A stretch of 64,000 bases of DNA from UA16 sp905478895 (GCA_943788495.1 CALSQO010000001.1:62001-126000), one strand, 5' to 3'; positions 41,937 to 51,481 are shown, numbered from the stretch's first letter. The notes: a model not told the origin generated them from the sequence alone. Made by a program: numbers and translations.

Positions 41937-43016
41937 TCAATCGCGACGGCTGTCTTCCCGTCGGTAATTCTCATTGATTTTGAGTGGGTTAGCCGTTAAG
42001 GCTCGGTGCTCTTGTCGGTTGGAACGGATGTCCCGAGCCAAGAAAATAGCCGACCGCAAAGAATTGCCATTGGCGAGCCCTTGCCCGGCGATGTCGAATC
42101 CGGTTCCATGATCCGGGCTCGTTCTGACAACGGGAAGACCAGCGGTAAAGTTCACGCCGTTTCCGAAGCTCAGCGCCTTGAACGGGGCAAGTCCCTGATC
42201 GTGGTACATCGCTAACACCCCGTCAAATCGTTTGTGAGCCCCCGACCCAAAAAAGCCATCTGCTGCATAAGGTCCCATGACAATCTTGTCTTCAGACGCG
42301 AGATCCCGAACGGCAGGGGCGATGATTTGTTTTTCTTCATCCCCCATGAGTCCATTGTCACTGGCGTGCGGATTGAGGCCCAAAATGGCTATGCGCGGCT
42401 GCGCTAACCCGAAATCACGGACCAGCGAATCGTGCATGAGCCGTGCCTTTTCGACAATTAATTTTGCGTTCAACTTGGCCGAAACGTCCTTCAATGCGAT
42501 GTGCCCGGTGCACATGCCAACCCGAAGATCGCCTGCTACGAGAAGCATCAGCACTTCATCGACATTGGCAAAATCAGCCAAATACTCCGTGTGACCTGGA
42601 TGCTTGAATTGGCCCATTCGCATGGCTTCTTTGTTGATGGGCAGCGTCACGAGCACATCAACTTTCGTAGCGGCTAAGTCGTTCACAACCGTTTCCAACG
42701 ATGTCATCGCAAAATCACCGGCAGCAGCGCTCACCTGTCCCCATTGAATTTCCCAAGGATCGTCTTGGATGGAAACAATGTTCAGTTGATTGTTCCGCGC
42801 CTTTTCCGCGCCATCGACAACCTCCCATTTCAGTTGGTTGGCATCCGGCACGAGTTCGAGGGCTGATTCTACGAGGTTTTGGGTGGCATACAAAACAGGC
42901 GTTGCTTCGCGGAACATTCTGCTGTCGGCGAATACCTGAATCAATGTTTCAATGCCGATCCCATTTGGGTCGCCACAACTGAAACCGATGCGTGTTGGGT
43001 TTTTTTTGGAAGCCAT
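41937..43016 (-). CDS. pdxA: 4-hydroxythreonine-4-phosphate dehydrogenase
   Basis: NAD-dependent step of pyridoxal phosphate synthesis. The 359 residues contain the N-terminal GFSCGDPNGIGIE, the metal-binding His in FKHPGHTEYLA, and the C-terminal MYHDQGLAPFKAL and RTSPDHGTGFDIAG motifs of PdxA. The ATG at 43016 is preferred over the longer frame, which would extend through the divergent promoter. Confidence 0.94.
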   Translation of the reverse strand: MASKKNPTRIGFSCGDPNGIGIETLIQVFADSRMFREATPVLYATQNLVESALELVPDANQLKWEVVDGAEKARNNQLNIVSIQDDPWEIQWGQVSAAAGDFAMTSLETVVNDLAATKVDVLVTLPINKEAMRMGQFKHPGHTEYLADFANVDEVLMLLVAGDLRVGMCTGHIALKDVSAKLNAKLIVEKARLMHDSLVRDFGLAQPRIAILGLNPHASDNGLMGDEEKQIIAPAVRDLASEDKIVMGPYAADGFFGSGAHKRFDGVLAMYHDQGLAPFKALSFGNGVNFTAGLPVVRTSPDHGTGFDIAGQGLANGNSLRSAIFLARDIRSNRQEHRALTANPLKINENYRREDSRRD

Positions 43017-43025
43017 TTGCAATTG

Positions 43026-43033
43026 CAAAGGTA
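43026..43033 (-). promoter_or_regulatory. candidate -7 box of pdxA (TACCTTTG)
   Basis: Perfect TAnnTTTG match ending 9 bases before the pdxA ATG at 43016, in the 52-base gap to the divergent T9SS cargo gene. Confidence 0.5.
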
Positions 43034-43068
43034 ACGGATGCACTCCATGTCCTAACTTGCAAGTGTAC

Positions 43069-45807
43069 ATGGTTTTTTCAAGCAATTTATTTGCGTTTCA
43101 CAATGCCTCCGTCCGCACTCCACTGCGCAAGCAATGGCGTGCATTGCGGTTCGTTGTTTCTGTGTTGATTTTGCTCGGGTCCGCTGCTGCGAACCCCGCG
43201 TTGGCAACCCATAATCGAGCAGGCGAGATCACGTACACGCACGTCAGCGGCTTGACTTATGAAATCCTTATTACCACATACACCAAGGCCACGGCGCCCG
43301 CCGATCGCCCCTGGCTTTACCTCTACTGGGGGGATGAAAATGGCGCGCCCGTTGATAGCCTCGAGCGCGAAAGCGAAACCTTGCTTGAGGATGAAGTGCA
43401 AATCAATCTTTACCGCGGATTGCATACCTATGGAGGTCCAGGCGTCTACGAGGTTCAGGTGGAAGACCCCAATCGGAACAACGGTGTTTTGAATATTCCC
43501 GGGTCCGTAGATGTCCCTTTTTCCATTACCACTCTGCTCATTATCGACCCACAAGCGGGCCACAACAGTTCGGTCCAATTGCTCAATCCAGCGCAGCAAA
43601 ATGCCTGCCTCTTTCAACCGTGGATTCACAACCCAGGAGCGCACGATCCCGATGGGGACCTCCTCACATATGATTTGGTTCCTTGTCGTGGATTCAACAG
43701 TGAAATTATCCCAGACTATTTCCCACCCGAAGAGGTGAGTCCGGGTGATGACACGTTTAGCATCGATCCGGTTTATGGCGATGTGATTTGGGACGCACCG
43801 GAAATAGCAGGGATTTACAATGTTGCCATTCGCATTCAGGAATGGCGTGACGTGGGTGGGACCCTGATTTTGGTTGGAGAAGTCGTGCGTGACATGCAAA
43901 TCACCGTAGAGATGTGCACGAACCAGCCGCCTGAATTGGAGCCTATCGCAGATACATGCGTCGTGGCGGGATCCTTTCTTTCGCTTCTGGCCAACGCGAG
44001 TGACCCGGATGATGATGGCGTGATTCTGGACGCCATTGGTGGTCCATTGACGGAAGTTGTTAATCCAGCCAACTTCACCAATCTTGGAGCTGGGATTGGT
44101 CAATTCGTGTGGTCTCCGACCTGCACGGAGGTACGGGAGACCCCTTACCAAGTGGTTGTGCGAGCAGAGGATAACAGCGGTCAAGTGCAATTGATGGATT
44201 TGGAATCCTTTCAGATCAAGGTCATTGCGCCAGGTGTTCTTGTGGGTGGAGCCACACCCGTAGGGAACAGTATTATTGTCGACTGGAACTCAAACGAGTG
44301 CGTCTCAGAATTACCTGCATGGAAGGTGGATCAGGGAACGTATCATGTTTACCGGAGGATTGATTCGCTTGAATGGTCCCCCCAATACTGCGAAACGGGA
44401 GTGCCGGAATCCACGGGTTACGAATGGGTGCATACGGTGGAAGGATTGAATGTTACCGAGTGGATTGACACGTCGACCCTGTCGTATGGAGCGACTTACT
44501 GCTACCGCATCGTCACGGAATGGCCCGGAAGCGGAGAATCCTTGGCCAGCGATGAGGTATGTGCCACCATTCGCAAGGACATTCCGGTAATGACGAAGGC
44601 TTCTGTTGCGGAAACCGCCGAAGCGGGTGCCATCGATGTGGCCTGGTCACCACCTACCGATGCAGACACACTGGTGTTCCCGGGGCCTTATTCTTATCAA
44701 TTGTTTGGATCTGCTGTGGGCGAAGAAGAGTCTGAGATACTCGTTTATGAATCCACGCCGAGTAATTTCCTTGTCAACCCCGACACAACATGGACGCACG
44801 CAGGGGTCAACACGATGGAATCGGACTGGAGCTACCGCGTAAGTTGTTTCAGCGGCAGCGATGAGATCGGAATTTCATCCCGTGGGCCAACGCCTTGGCT
44901 CACCATCCAGCCCAATGACAATCAGTTGACCTTGAATGTCACCAACGATGTTCCTTGGACGAATGCATCGTTTGAGTTTTATCGCGAAGATGCCATGGGC
45001 GTCTTCAATTTGATTGGCTCAGCAGCGGTGCCAACCTTCACGGATAGTGGCTTGGTCAACAATACGTCTTATTGTTATCGGGTGCGGGCGATTGGGGCAT
45101 ACGACGGTCCCGGCATTCCATACGAATTAAGCAATTGGAGCCAAGATGCTTGTGGCATTCCATTTGATTTTACCCCACCGTGTCCGCCAGTATTTGCGCT
45201 GGATCCGGATTGCATTGCAGAGGTGAATGCCATGGCCTGGGATATTGATTTTGAATGCGCGGATGATGTGATGGCTTATCAGCTGCATTGGGCGCCAGTT
45301 TTGGGTGATTCGCTGCGGCCCATTGCCTTATTTGAGGATCCGTTGGCTTCGGAATATGTTTGGAATGAATCGGGGGAATTTGGCACCATAGCAGGGTGTT
45401 TTGCCTTGTCCGCTTTGGACAGCATCATGCCGGGACCGGACGGAACTTTGCGAAGGAATGAGAGCGCCTTGAGTGACACGGTTTGCGTGGACAATTGTCC
45501 TTATTACTTCCTGCCCAACGTTTTTACACCTAACCGGGATGAGGTGAATGACCACTTTCAAGCATTTCCATGGAAGTTTGTCGATAGCGTGGATGTCCGA
45601 ATTTATAATCGCAATGGGGAAGAGGTCTATCAAACCAATGACCCAGGTATACATTGGAATGGGATGCACCGGGAGGGTGGCATGTGTTCGGACGGAGTCT
45701 ATTACTACACCGCGAAGGTCTTCACGATTCGACTGGTGGGCCTAGTCGAGGAAAATTTCTCCGGTGAACTTCAATTGATCAACGGTGTTCTACCCGCAAA
45801 CGAGTGA
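43069..45807 (+). CDS. large secreted protein with type IX (type B) C-terminal sorting domain
   Basis: 912 residues. The N-terminus has a long basic region then a hydrophobic signal helix (about 29-42, ending near PALA). The mature part begins with THNRAGEITYTH, the beta-sandwich found at the start of many Bacteroidota surface proteins, then a cadherin-like segment around PDGDLLTYDL, several fibronectin type III-like repeats (SYGATYCYRI, NNTSYCYRVRA) and a C-terminal gliding-motility-associated domain (FLPNVFTPNRDEVNDHF, DGVYYYTAKV). It should be exported by the type IX secretion system and stay surface-bound or be released. Substrate or adhesion role unknown. Confidence 0.88.
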   Translation: MVFSSNLFAFHNASVRTPLRKQWRALRFVVSVLILLGSAAANPALATHNRAGEITYTHVSGLTYEILITTYTKATAPADRPWLYLYWGDENGAPVDSLERESETLLEDEVQINLYRGLHTYGGPGVYEVQVEDPNRNNGVLNIPGSVDVPFSITTLLIIDPQAGHNSSVQLLNPAQQNACLFQPWIHNPGAHDPDGDLLTYDLVPCRGFNSEIIPDYFPPEEVSPGDDTFSIDPVYGDVIWDAPEIAGIYNVAIRIQEWRDVGGTLILVGEVVRDMQITVEMCTNQPPELEPIADTCVVAGSFLSLLANASDPDDDGVILDAIGGPLTEVVNPANFTNLGAGIGQFVWSPTCTEVRETPYQVVVRAEDNSGQVQLMDLESFQIKVIAPGVLVGGATPVGNSIIVDWNSNECVSELPAWKVDQGTYHVYRRIDSLEWSPQYCETGVPESTGYEWVHTVEGLNVTEWIDTSTLSYGATYCYRIVTEWPGSGESLASDEVCATIRKDIPVMTKASVAETAEAGAIDVAWSPPTDADTLVFPGPYSYQLFGSAVGEEESEILVYESTPSNFLVNPDTTWTHAGVNTMESDWSYRVSCFSGSDEIGISSRGPTPWLTIQPNDNQLTLNVTNDVPWTNASFEFYREDAMGVFNLIGSAAVPTFTDSGLVNNTSYCYRVRAIGAYDGPGIPYELSNWSQDACGIPFDFTPPCPPVFALDPDCIAEVNAMAWDIDFECADDVMAYQLHWAPVLGDSLRPIALFEDPLASEYVWNESGEFGTIAGCFALSALDSIMPGPDGTLRRNESALSDTVCVDNCPYYFLPNVFTPNRDEVNDHFQAFPWKFVDSVDVRIYNRNGEEVYQTNDPGIHWNGMHREGGMCSDGVYYYTAKVFTIRLVGLVEENFSGELQLINGVLPANE

Positions 45808-45810
45808 ACC

Positions 45811-46407
45811 ATGTTTACAGGCATTATCGAGGGCATAGGAAAGGTTTTGAGTATCGAACAGGAAGGAGCCAATGTCCATTTTAAGTTGGCATCGGCTTTC
45901 ACGGACGAATTGAAAATTGACCAAAGTGTTGCCCACAATGGGGTGTGCCTGACGGTCGTGAAAAAGGATTCGGAAGGATTTGTGGTCACGGCAATTCAAG
46001 AAACGTTGGACCGCACGAATTTGGGGGACTGGAATGAGGGAGACGCGGTGAATTTGGAGCGTTGCACGTCACTAGGAGGTCGCTTGGATGGACATTTGGT
46101 GCAGGGACACGTGGATGCCACAGCCAACTTGCATCAAGTGGTGGATGCCAACGGTAGTTGGGTCCTGCATTTCGAACATGAGGCTTCGCCAGAAAACATC
46201 ACCGTCCCGAAAGGTTCCATTACGGTCAATGGCGTGAGCTTGACGGTGGTTGACTCTCATCCCGAGGGCTTTTCCGTTGCCATCATCCCTTACACCTGGG
46301 AACACACCAATTTGGGGGGGTTGAACCCAGGAGATCGCGTGAATTTGGAGTTTGATGTGATCGGAAAATACGTGGCGCGCATATTGGCGCAGCAGGGCCT
46401 TCGCTGA
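45811..46407 (+). CDS. ribE: riboflavin synthase alpha subunit
   Basis: Dismutates two lumazine molecules to riboflavin. The 198 residues are two similar lumazine-binding halves: MFTGIIEGIGKV at the start and the repeat beginning GHVDATANLHQV near residue 98, each with the SVAHNGVCLTVV or SITVNGVSLTVV motif. It starts three bases after the cargo gene stop, so it may share its transcript, although the functions are unrelated. Confidence 0.95.
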   Translation: MFTGIIEGIGKVLSIEQEGANVHFKLASAFTDELKIDQSVAHNGVCLTVVKKDSEGFVVTAIQETLDRTNLGDWNEGDAVNLERCTSLGGRLDGHLVQGHVDATANLHQVVDANGSWVLHFEHEASPENITVPKGSITVNGVSLTVVDSHPEGFSVAIIPYTWEHTNLGGLNPGDRVNLEFDVIGKYVARILAQQGLR

Positions 46408-46421
46408 GGCCGAGGGAATCG

Positions 46422-47177
46422 TTATCCCCGATCCCGCAGCACGAAATTTTGGCCCAAATAAACCCGGCGGACTTGCTCATCGGAGGCCAATTCTTCTGCT
46501 GTACCGTGTTTCAGAATACGACCTTCGAAAAGGAGGTATGCTCGGTCTGTGATGTGCAGTGTTTCTTGGACATTGTGGTCGGTGATGAGGATGCCGATGT
46601 TCTTGGAACGGAGCTGCTCGACAATGCGCTGGATGTCTTCCACTGCGATGGGATCCACGCCGGCAAATGGTTCGTCGAGCAGGATGAATTGTGGGTCCGT
46701 CGCTAATGCCCGCGCAATTTCCGTTCGCCTGCGTTCTCCGCCACTCAAAACATCGCCCATGGACTTTCGGACTTTTTGGAGGCCGAATTCGTTCAATAAG
46801 CTCTCTAGCTTCTCCTGTTGTGCCGCTTTGTCGAGAGGTTGCAGTTCCAAAATAGCAGCGATGTTGTCTTCAACGGAGAGTTTGCGAAATACCGAAGCTT
46901 CTTGGGGCAAATAGCCCAAACCCATCCTTCCCCGCTGATACATGGGGCGTTGGGTGATTTCGGTATCATCGATAAAGACTTGCCCCTCATCGGCCTGCAC
47001 AAGACCGACCACCGCGTAGAAGCTCGTTGTTTTCCCGGCGCCGTTGGGCCCGAGTAATCCCACGACTTCACCCTCTTTGACCTCAAGTGAGACGCCGTCG
47101 ACAACTTTGCGCTGGCCATATCGCTTGACCAGGCCCTTGGCATGCAATCGTTTCGGTGAGGTCTCGGAAGGGTTCAT
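46422..47177 (-). CDS. lptB: LPS export ABC transporter ATP-binding protein
   Basis: ATPase of the LptB2FG complex that extracts LPS from the inner membrane. The 251 residues show Walker A GPNGAGKTT, the signature LSGGERRRTEIARAL, Walker B FILLDEPFAGVDP and the Lpt-specific GLGYLPQEASVFRKLS. The start at 47177 is chosen for the family length; the longer frame adds 55 unrelated codons. A near-consensus promoter box (TACTTTTA) ends 4 bases before it. Confidence 0.93.
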   Translation of the reverse strand: MNPSETSPKRLHAKGLVKRYGQRKVVDGVSLEVKEGEVVGLLGPNGAGKTTSFYAVVGLVQADEGQVFIDDTEITQRPMYQRGRMGLGYLPQEASVFRKLSVEDNIAAILELQPLDKAAQQEKLESLLNEFGLQKVRKSMGDVLSGGERRRTEIARALATDPQFILLDEPFAGVDPIAVEDIQRIVEQLRSKNIGILITDHNVQETLHITDRAYLLFEGRILKHGTAEELASDEQVRRVYLGQNFVLRDRG

Positions 47178-47181
47178 AGCG

Positions 47182-47189
47182 TAAAAGTA
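47182..47189 (-). promoter_or_regulatory. near-consensus -7 box of lptB (TACTTTTA)
   Basis: One mismatch to TAnnTTTG, ending 4 bases before the ATG at 47177. It lies in the 25-base gap after the DUF5686 gene. Confidence 0.3.
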
Positions 47190-47202
47190 AGGCGGGCTTG
47201 CA

Positions 47203-49671
47203 TCATATTTCAGCTCCGAAGCCGAAGCGAATGCCCCAACTTTCCAACTGGTCCACAGGCCGATCGGTGCGCCACACCGCATCAACGCGAAAGACCCCCA
47301 AAATGTTTTCCAGCCCAACGGAACACTCGGTGTAGGTGCCATTCAAACCGGTGGTGTTTTCCGGTAATTCCAGTAAAGACTCGTGTTTTTCATCCCATCC
47401 CCCTGCGATGCTCCGGACTCCGATGACTTCGCGCAACTTCAATCGGCGGATCAACGGCACATGATTCAATACCAATCCTTCCGCATGCCATTCAAGCAAG
47501 CCTGTTGCCCAGCGGTCTGTCACTCGCTCGTAAAGATTAATCATGCTAAACGCTTCATCACTGAGGAGGATGGTGCCGCTAGCCGGGACCACTTCCATGA
47601 GCGCAAAGGGCGCACTTCCCTGGTAAAATCCAGCTTGGGCGTACCATTCAAACCGTCCCCACCATCCCAGTCGCATTTCATCTTCTCCTTCAACAGTCCA
47701 TCGTGTGTACTGGTATTGCGATCCCATCACATTCGGCACTCCCAAGGTCATTTTTGCGGTTAAAATTGGCCATTCGGTTCCCAAGCTTACCCGTTCGAAT
47801 TCTCCGCCCACGAATCGCTCTTTTTTGGCGAACCGAAGTACAAGACTCGCTTCGGAAGTCACCAACTGATCTACCGGCTCTGCGGTCACAGGTTCTAAGA
47901 ATTCAAAGTCGCCGAGTGCACCGATTTGTCGGTGGCGCCATTCGAAAAAGCCCGTAAAACCCGGGCCAAATTCATGAAGCACCGACACTTCTGCCCGCTG
48001 CACTTCCGAAAGCGAATTGACCGAATCGGTGCGAAACGCAGAGGTGAAGGCTTGTCCCTGACTGAGGAGGCCGATCATCCCGAGCTGCTCCAGGTCCCGT
48101 TTGATTTCAAATAAAAACTCCGTTCTAGGTGTTTTTCTTTGAATGTACCGGGCGCTGAATCCTGCCTTCCAACGCAAGTCTTCCGTGCCATAAGCAGCGA
48201 AGATTTTAGGCATGAATCGTGTGCTCCAGGCGTTGGATGTTCGGAGGTCCAATCGAAACCGATTGCCTTCCACGGGATTCTGTGTGAATGCTGACCACCA
48301 AGCACCAACTTCCAAGGGTCCTTTGGTCACATAACCCGTGCCAAGGCAATACCCGAGGCCTTTTACAAAGCGCCACTGCGGCATGGACATGATGGAATCG
48401 GTCATGGTGTAGATGTCCGATTCTCGCTTCAACAATGGAATGGGGCGCTGCGCATCCCATTCTTTTGGTGTCAGCGTATCCGGTTGGAATTGCAAGTCTC
48501 GCCTCCCTGTCCAACCCGTCGGCCACTTTTCTTCTTGCCATTCAAGGTTGCTAAATTGCGTGGTGCGCCTGAGGTAGGCGCCAATGGTCCGTTCGGTCAA
48601 GCTGAAATCCATTAAGATTTCCTCTTCCTCCATCATCCAGGCCATTGCGTTTTCCTGGGCTGCATTGCCTTTGACTTGAACATAGGACTGCCTCCAATTC
48701 ATGGTGCGCACAAAATTCACGTTCGAAGCATTGCTGAGGCGGGCTTCAATGGATTGCAAACCAAGCGTCAGTGTGTCGATCCAAAGCTCACCTTCGAACG
48801 TGGACTCACCTTTGCGACGAGGAATGAATGCCAAATGAAAGGTGGCTCGGTTTTGAACCACCAGGGTGTCTAAGATATAAAAGCGATAATGCGCCAGTGC
48901 TCGGTCGTGTAGCGGTGACGTGAATGTCCGATCCAAGAGCAGCATTTGATTTTGGTAGATATCGAGCTTGGGCAAAGCGGCGTCCATTTCAGCGGCGTTT
49001 CGTGAGTTGCTGAACTTGCTGCTCAATTGGCTGGAGATCACATTTTTTTGCTGGCGCTTTGGTGAAGTTTGCCATTGCTCTTCGGCCAGAATTTCGGCCA
49101 TTACAAATGGCAAGGCGACACGAGATTCAGAACTATCTAAGTAATTGAATACCCACTTGAAAGGCCCCCAATACCACCTCGAAGCCTGTTTTTCACTGAT
49201 GTCGTTGATGTCCAACTCGAGCTTGGAGTACGCGTTGTGCCTGGCGGCGGCGAGGCCATTGGGGTCGTTGCTTTTCTTAACTTCAATCACGCGCTGCATC
49301 AGCGGTTTGGCGGGGTTTTTCCGCTTGGATTTATCCGGGCGTACTTCTGCTGCGAGCAATTCAATGGACCGAGGCTCCAGGGCGATATCGATGAACTGAG
49401 AAATACCCCGTGTGATTTCTATGTTTTTGGAACCATACCCCAGAAAACTCACTGAAATGCGGCCAGGTCGTTCTTCGGTTTTGAGTTGAAATTCTCCTTT
49501 TTGATTGGTCATCGTCCCCGTTCCTGCCGCTGTAAGAGCGACGTTGACAAAGGGAATTGGAAGCCCTGTTTCTGCATCAAAGACGCGGCCTTGGACAGCA
49601 GTGGATTGGGCACTCAATGCCAGTGACCAAGGGAGCAAAACAACGGCAACAAGAAACTTCAGGGCCTTCAT
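47203..49671 (-). CDS. outer-membrane protein with carboxypeptidase-regulatory-like and DUF5686 domains
   Basis: 822 residues. A signal peptide (about 1-22, ending at LSAQS) is followed by a carboxypeptidase-regulatory-like beta domain at about 25-100 (VQGRVFDAETGLPIPFVNV, FLGYGSKN) and a long DUF5686 region predicted as a beta barrel, ending in a strand-like GIRFGFGAEI typical of an outer-membrane barrel C-terminus. No TonB box or plug was recognised, so it is not a SusC-type receptor. The ATG overlaps the tatC stop by four bases. The transported or bound molecule is unknown. Confidence 0.85.
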   Translation of the reverse strand: MKALKFLVAVVLLPWSLALSAQSTAVQGRVFDAETGLPIPFVNVALTAAGTGTMTNQKGEFQLKTEERPGRISVSFLGYGSKNIEITRGISQFIDIALEPRSIELLAAEVRPDKSKRKNPAKPLMQRVIEVKKSNDPNGLAAARHNAYSKLELDINDISEKQASRWYWGPFKWVFNYLDSSESRVALPFVMAEILAEEQWQTSPKRQQKNVISSQLSSKFSNSRNAAEMDAALPKLDIYQNQMLLLDRTFTSPLHDRALAHYRFYILDTLVVQNRATFHLAFIPRRKGESTFEGELWIDTLTLGLQSIEARLSNASNVNFVRTMNWRQSYVQVKGNAAQENAMAWMMEEEEILMDFSLTERTIGAYLRRTTQFSNLEWQEEKWPTGWTGRRDLQFQPDTLTPKEWDAQRPIPLLKRESDIYTMTDSIMSMPQWRFVKGLGYCLGTGYVTKGPLEVGAWWSAFTQNPVEGNRFRLDLRTSNAWSTRFMPKIFAAYGTEDLRWKAGFSARYIQRKTPRTEFLFEIKRDLEQLGMIGLLSQGQAFTSAFRTDSVNSLSEVQRAEVSVLHEFGPGFTGFFEWRHRQIGALGDFEFLEPVTAEPVDQLVTSEASLVLRFAKKERFVGGEFERVSLGTEWPILTAKMTLGVPNVMGSQYQYTRWTVEGEDEMRLGWWGRFEWYAQAGFYQGSAPFALMEVVPASGTILLSDEAFSMINLYERVTDRWATGLLEWHAEGLVLNHVPLIRRLKLREVIGVRSIAGGWDEKHESLLELPENTTGLNGTYTECSVGLENILGVFRVDAVWRTDRPVDQLESWGIRFGFGAEI

Positions 49672-50510
49672 TCGTCCGGATTGGATTCCTTCCCTTTTCG
49701 CTTCACAACCCTGCGCGATATTGCAATGCTTATTTCATACAGGATCAACACGGGCATGGCCACCAAGAGCTGACTTGTTACATCCGGAGGCGTAATAACC
49801 GCAGCGATGACCAGTATGCCAACCAATGCATGCTTGCGGTAGGACTTGAGTATTTCTGGAGTGATAAGCCCTGCACGACTCAAGAAATAAACCACGACAG
49901 GAAGTTGGAAGATCAGTCCTGCAGCCATGGTGATGGAAGCAATGGTCTTCATGTAGGACATCACAGAAATCCGTGCTTGCACATCTCCCAATTCGTAATT
50001 CCCGAGAAACTGCAGGGACAATGGCGCAATGATCAAGTAGCCAAAGGCCACTCCCAAGAAAAACAGCAGGGACGAACTGAGGCCAATTCCACGTGCCGCC
50101 TGACGCTCTCGGTCTTTTAATGCAGGACGCAGAAAGAGCCAGCCTTGCCAAAACACCAATGGAAAAGATAAGATGAACCCTCCGATGGCGGACACGAGAA
50201 TGTGCGTGCTAAAATTACCCAGCATCGTGGTGTTGATCAATTCATAGTTGATTTCACGAACGCACAATGCATCGCCGGCACCAATCTGATTTGAGATCCA
50301 ACACCATCCCTTGAAACTAATGAAGTCTGTTCGCCGTGGACCAAAGAGTACGGTTTCAAAAAGCCAGTCTTTGGCAATGAACAAGGCAATGCCTCCCGTT
50401 AAGATGAAAGCGGCAGACCAAAACAATCGTTTTCTAAGTTCCTCGAGGTGGTCCAGGAACCCCATTTCTACATCCTGTAGATTTTCATCTTCCGGTTGAT
50501 CCAGAGCCAT
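49668..50510 (-). CDS. tatC: Sec-independent protein translocase TatC
   Basis: Receptor and core of the twin-arginine export system. The 280 residues begin with an acidic tail and the conserved FLDHLEELRKRL motif before helix 1, and show six hydrophobic segments plus the FxxPxFxxG-like loop (FILSFPLVFWQ). TatA or TatB is not in this window. It overlaps the DUF5686 gene by four bases. Confidence 0.95.
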   Translation of the reverse strand: MALDQPEDENLQDVEMGFLDHLEELRKRLFWSAAFILTGGIALFIAKDWLFETVLFGPRRTDFISFKGWCWISNQIGAGDALCVREINYELINTTMLGNFSTHILVSAIGGFILSFPLVFWQGWLFLRPALKDRERQAARGIGLSSSLLFFLGVAFGYLIIAPLSLQFLGNYELGDVQARISVMSYMKTIASITMAAGLIFQLPVVVYFLSRAGLITPEILKSYRKHALVGILVIAAVITPPDVTSQLLVAMPVLILYEISIAISRRVVKRKGKESNPDE

Positions 50511-50514
50511 GCTG

Positions 50515-50522
50515 CAAAATTA
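50515..50522 (-). promoter_or_regulatory. candidate -7 box of tatC (TAATTTTG), leaderless spacing
   Basis: Perfect TAnnTTTG match ending 4 bases (CAGC) before the ATG at 50510, in the 17-base gap after kpsF. Confidence 0.55.
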
Positions 50523-50527
50523 GGTCG

Positions 50528-51481
50528 TTAGAAGATGCCTTCTCGAAGGATGTCATGCAAATGCACGATTCCGACATAACGCTCTCCATCCATGACGATG
50601 ATTTGCGAGATGGAGTGCTTTTCCATCAGTTGAAAGGCCCCGACGGCCAAGGCGTCTTCTTGTAAGGTCTTGGGCGTCGGATTCATCAATTGGTCGGCTT
50701 GTGCATCGGAGCCCAAGCCACTTTCCATCGCCCGCCTCACATCTCCGTCTGTGATGATGCCAATGATCGCATTGTCGCGTTGAACGGCTGTGGCACCGCA
50801 TCGGCCAGCGCTCATTTCCAAGGCGACTTGCTGAAGGCTCGCATCGCAAGCAACGGTGGGGTTTTGATCGGAACGCATGACGTCTTGCAGTCGGGTGTAA
50901 AGTCGCTTTCCGAGGGCACCACCCGGGTGCATTTGGGCAAAATCGGATGCTTTGAACCCCCGTGCCTCCATGAGGCAGGTGGCCAGTGCATCTCCCATTG
51001 CCATTTGCGCCGCAGTGCTCGATGTAGGGGCAAGATCGAGGGGGCAAGCTTCTTTTGAAACGGTGGTGTTGAGGACGACGTCACTCTGAAGAGCCAAATG
51101 GGATTCGATGTTTCCCACCATGCCAATCAATGGAATGTTGCGGCTTTTGAGCAACGGAACCAACGCTTTGATTTCAGGGGAGTTGCCACTCTTCGAGATG
51201 CAAAGCACGAGGTCATCCCTTTGGACAAGGCCAAGGTCGCCGTGGATGGCATCAGCCGCGTGCATGAAAATCGCCGGAGTGCCCGTGGAGTTGAAAGTTG
51301 CCACAAGTTTTTGGGCGATGATGGCACTTTTCCCAATGCCTGTCATGACCACGCGTCCCTTCATCTGAAAGAGAAGCTTTCCAACAGCGATGAAATCGTC
51401 GCCGATGTGCGGGATCAAATCCCGTATGGCGTTGCTTTCCAGTGTCAGGGTTTCTGTTGCGCGTCGAATCCAATCCATCAT
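50528..51481 (-). CDS. kpsF: D-arabinose-5-phosphate isomerase (KpsF/GutQ family)
   Basis: Converts ribulose-5-phosphate to arabinose-5-phosphate, first step to Kdo for LPS. The 317 residues consist of an N-terminal SIS domain (GIGKSAIIAQKLVATFNSTG, CISKSGNSPE) and two C-terminal CBS domains (about 205-317; IGIITDGDVRRAME). ATG codons at 51481 and 51478 are both possible starts. Confidence 0.93.
   Translation of the reverse strand: MMDWIRRATETLTLESNAIRDLIPHIGDDFIAVGKLLFQMKGRVVMTGIGKSAIIAQKLVATFNSTGTPAIFMHAADAIHGDLGLVQRDDLVLCISKSGNSPEIKALVPLLKSRNIPLIGMVGNIESHLALQSDVVLNTTVSKEACPLDLAPTSSTAAQMAMGDALATCLMEARGFKASDFAQMHPGGALGKRLYTRLQDVMRSDQNPTVACDASLQQVALEMSAGRCGATAVQRDNAIIGIITDGDVRRAMESGLGSDAQADQLMNPTPKTLQEDALAVGAFQLMEKHSISQIIVMDGERYVGIVHLHDILREGIF

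Noticed and set aside
43087..44190. 367-codon minus-strand ORF antisense to the T9SS cargo gene
   Set aside because: The sense strand encodes conserved repeats; the antisense product has no recognisable domain and mirrors codon bias of the real gene.
47203..49671. SusC-type TonB-dependent receptor
   Set aside because: The N-terminal carboxypeptidase-like domain is shared, but no plug domain or TonB box is present and no SusD gene follows; DUF5686 fits better.
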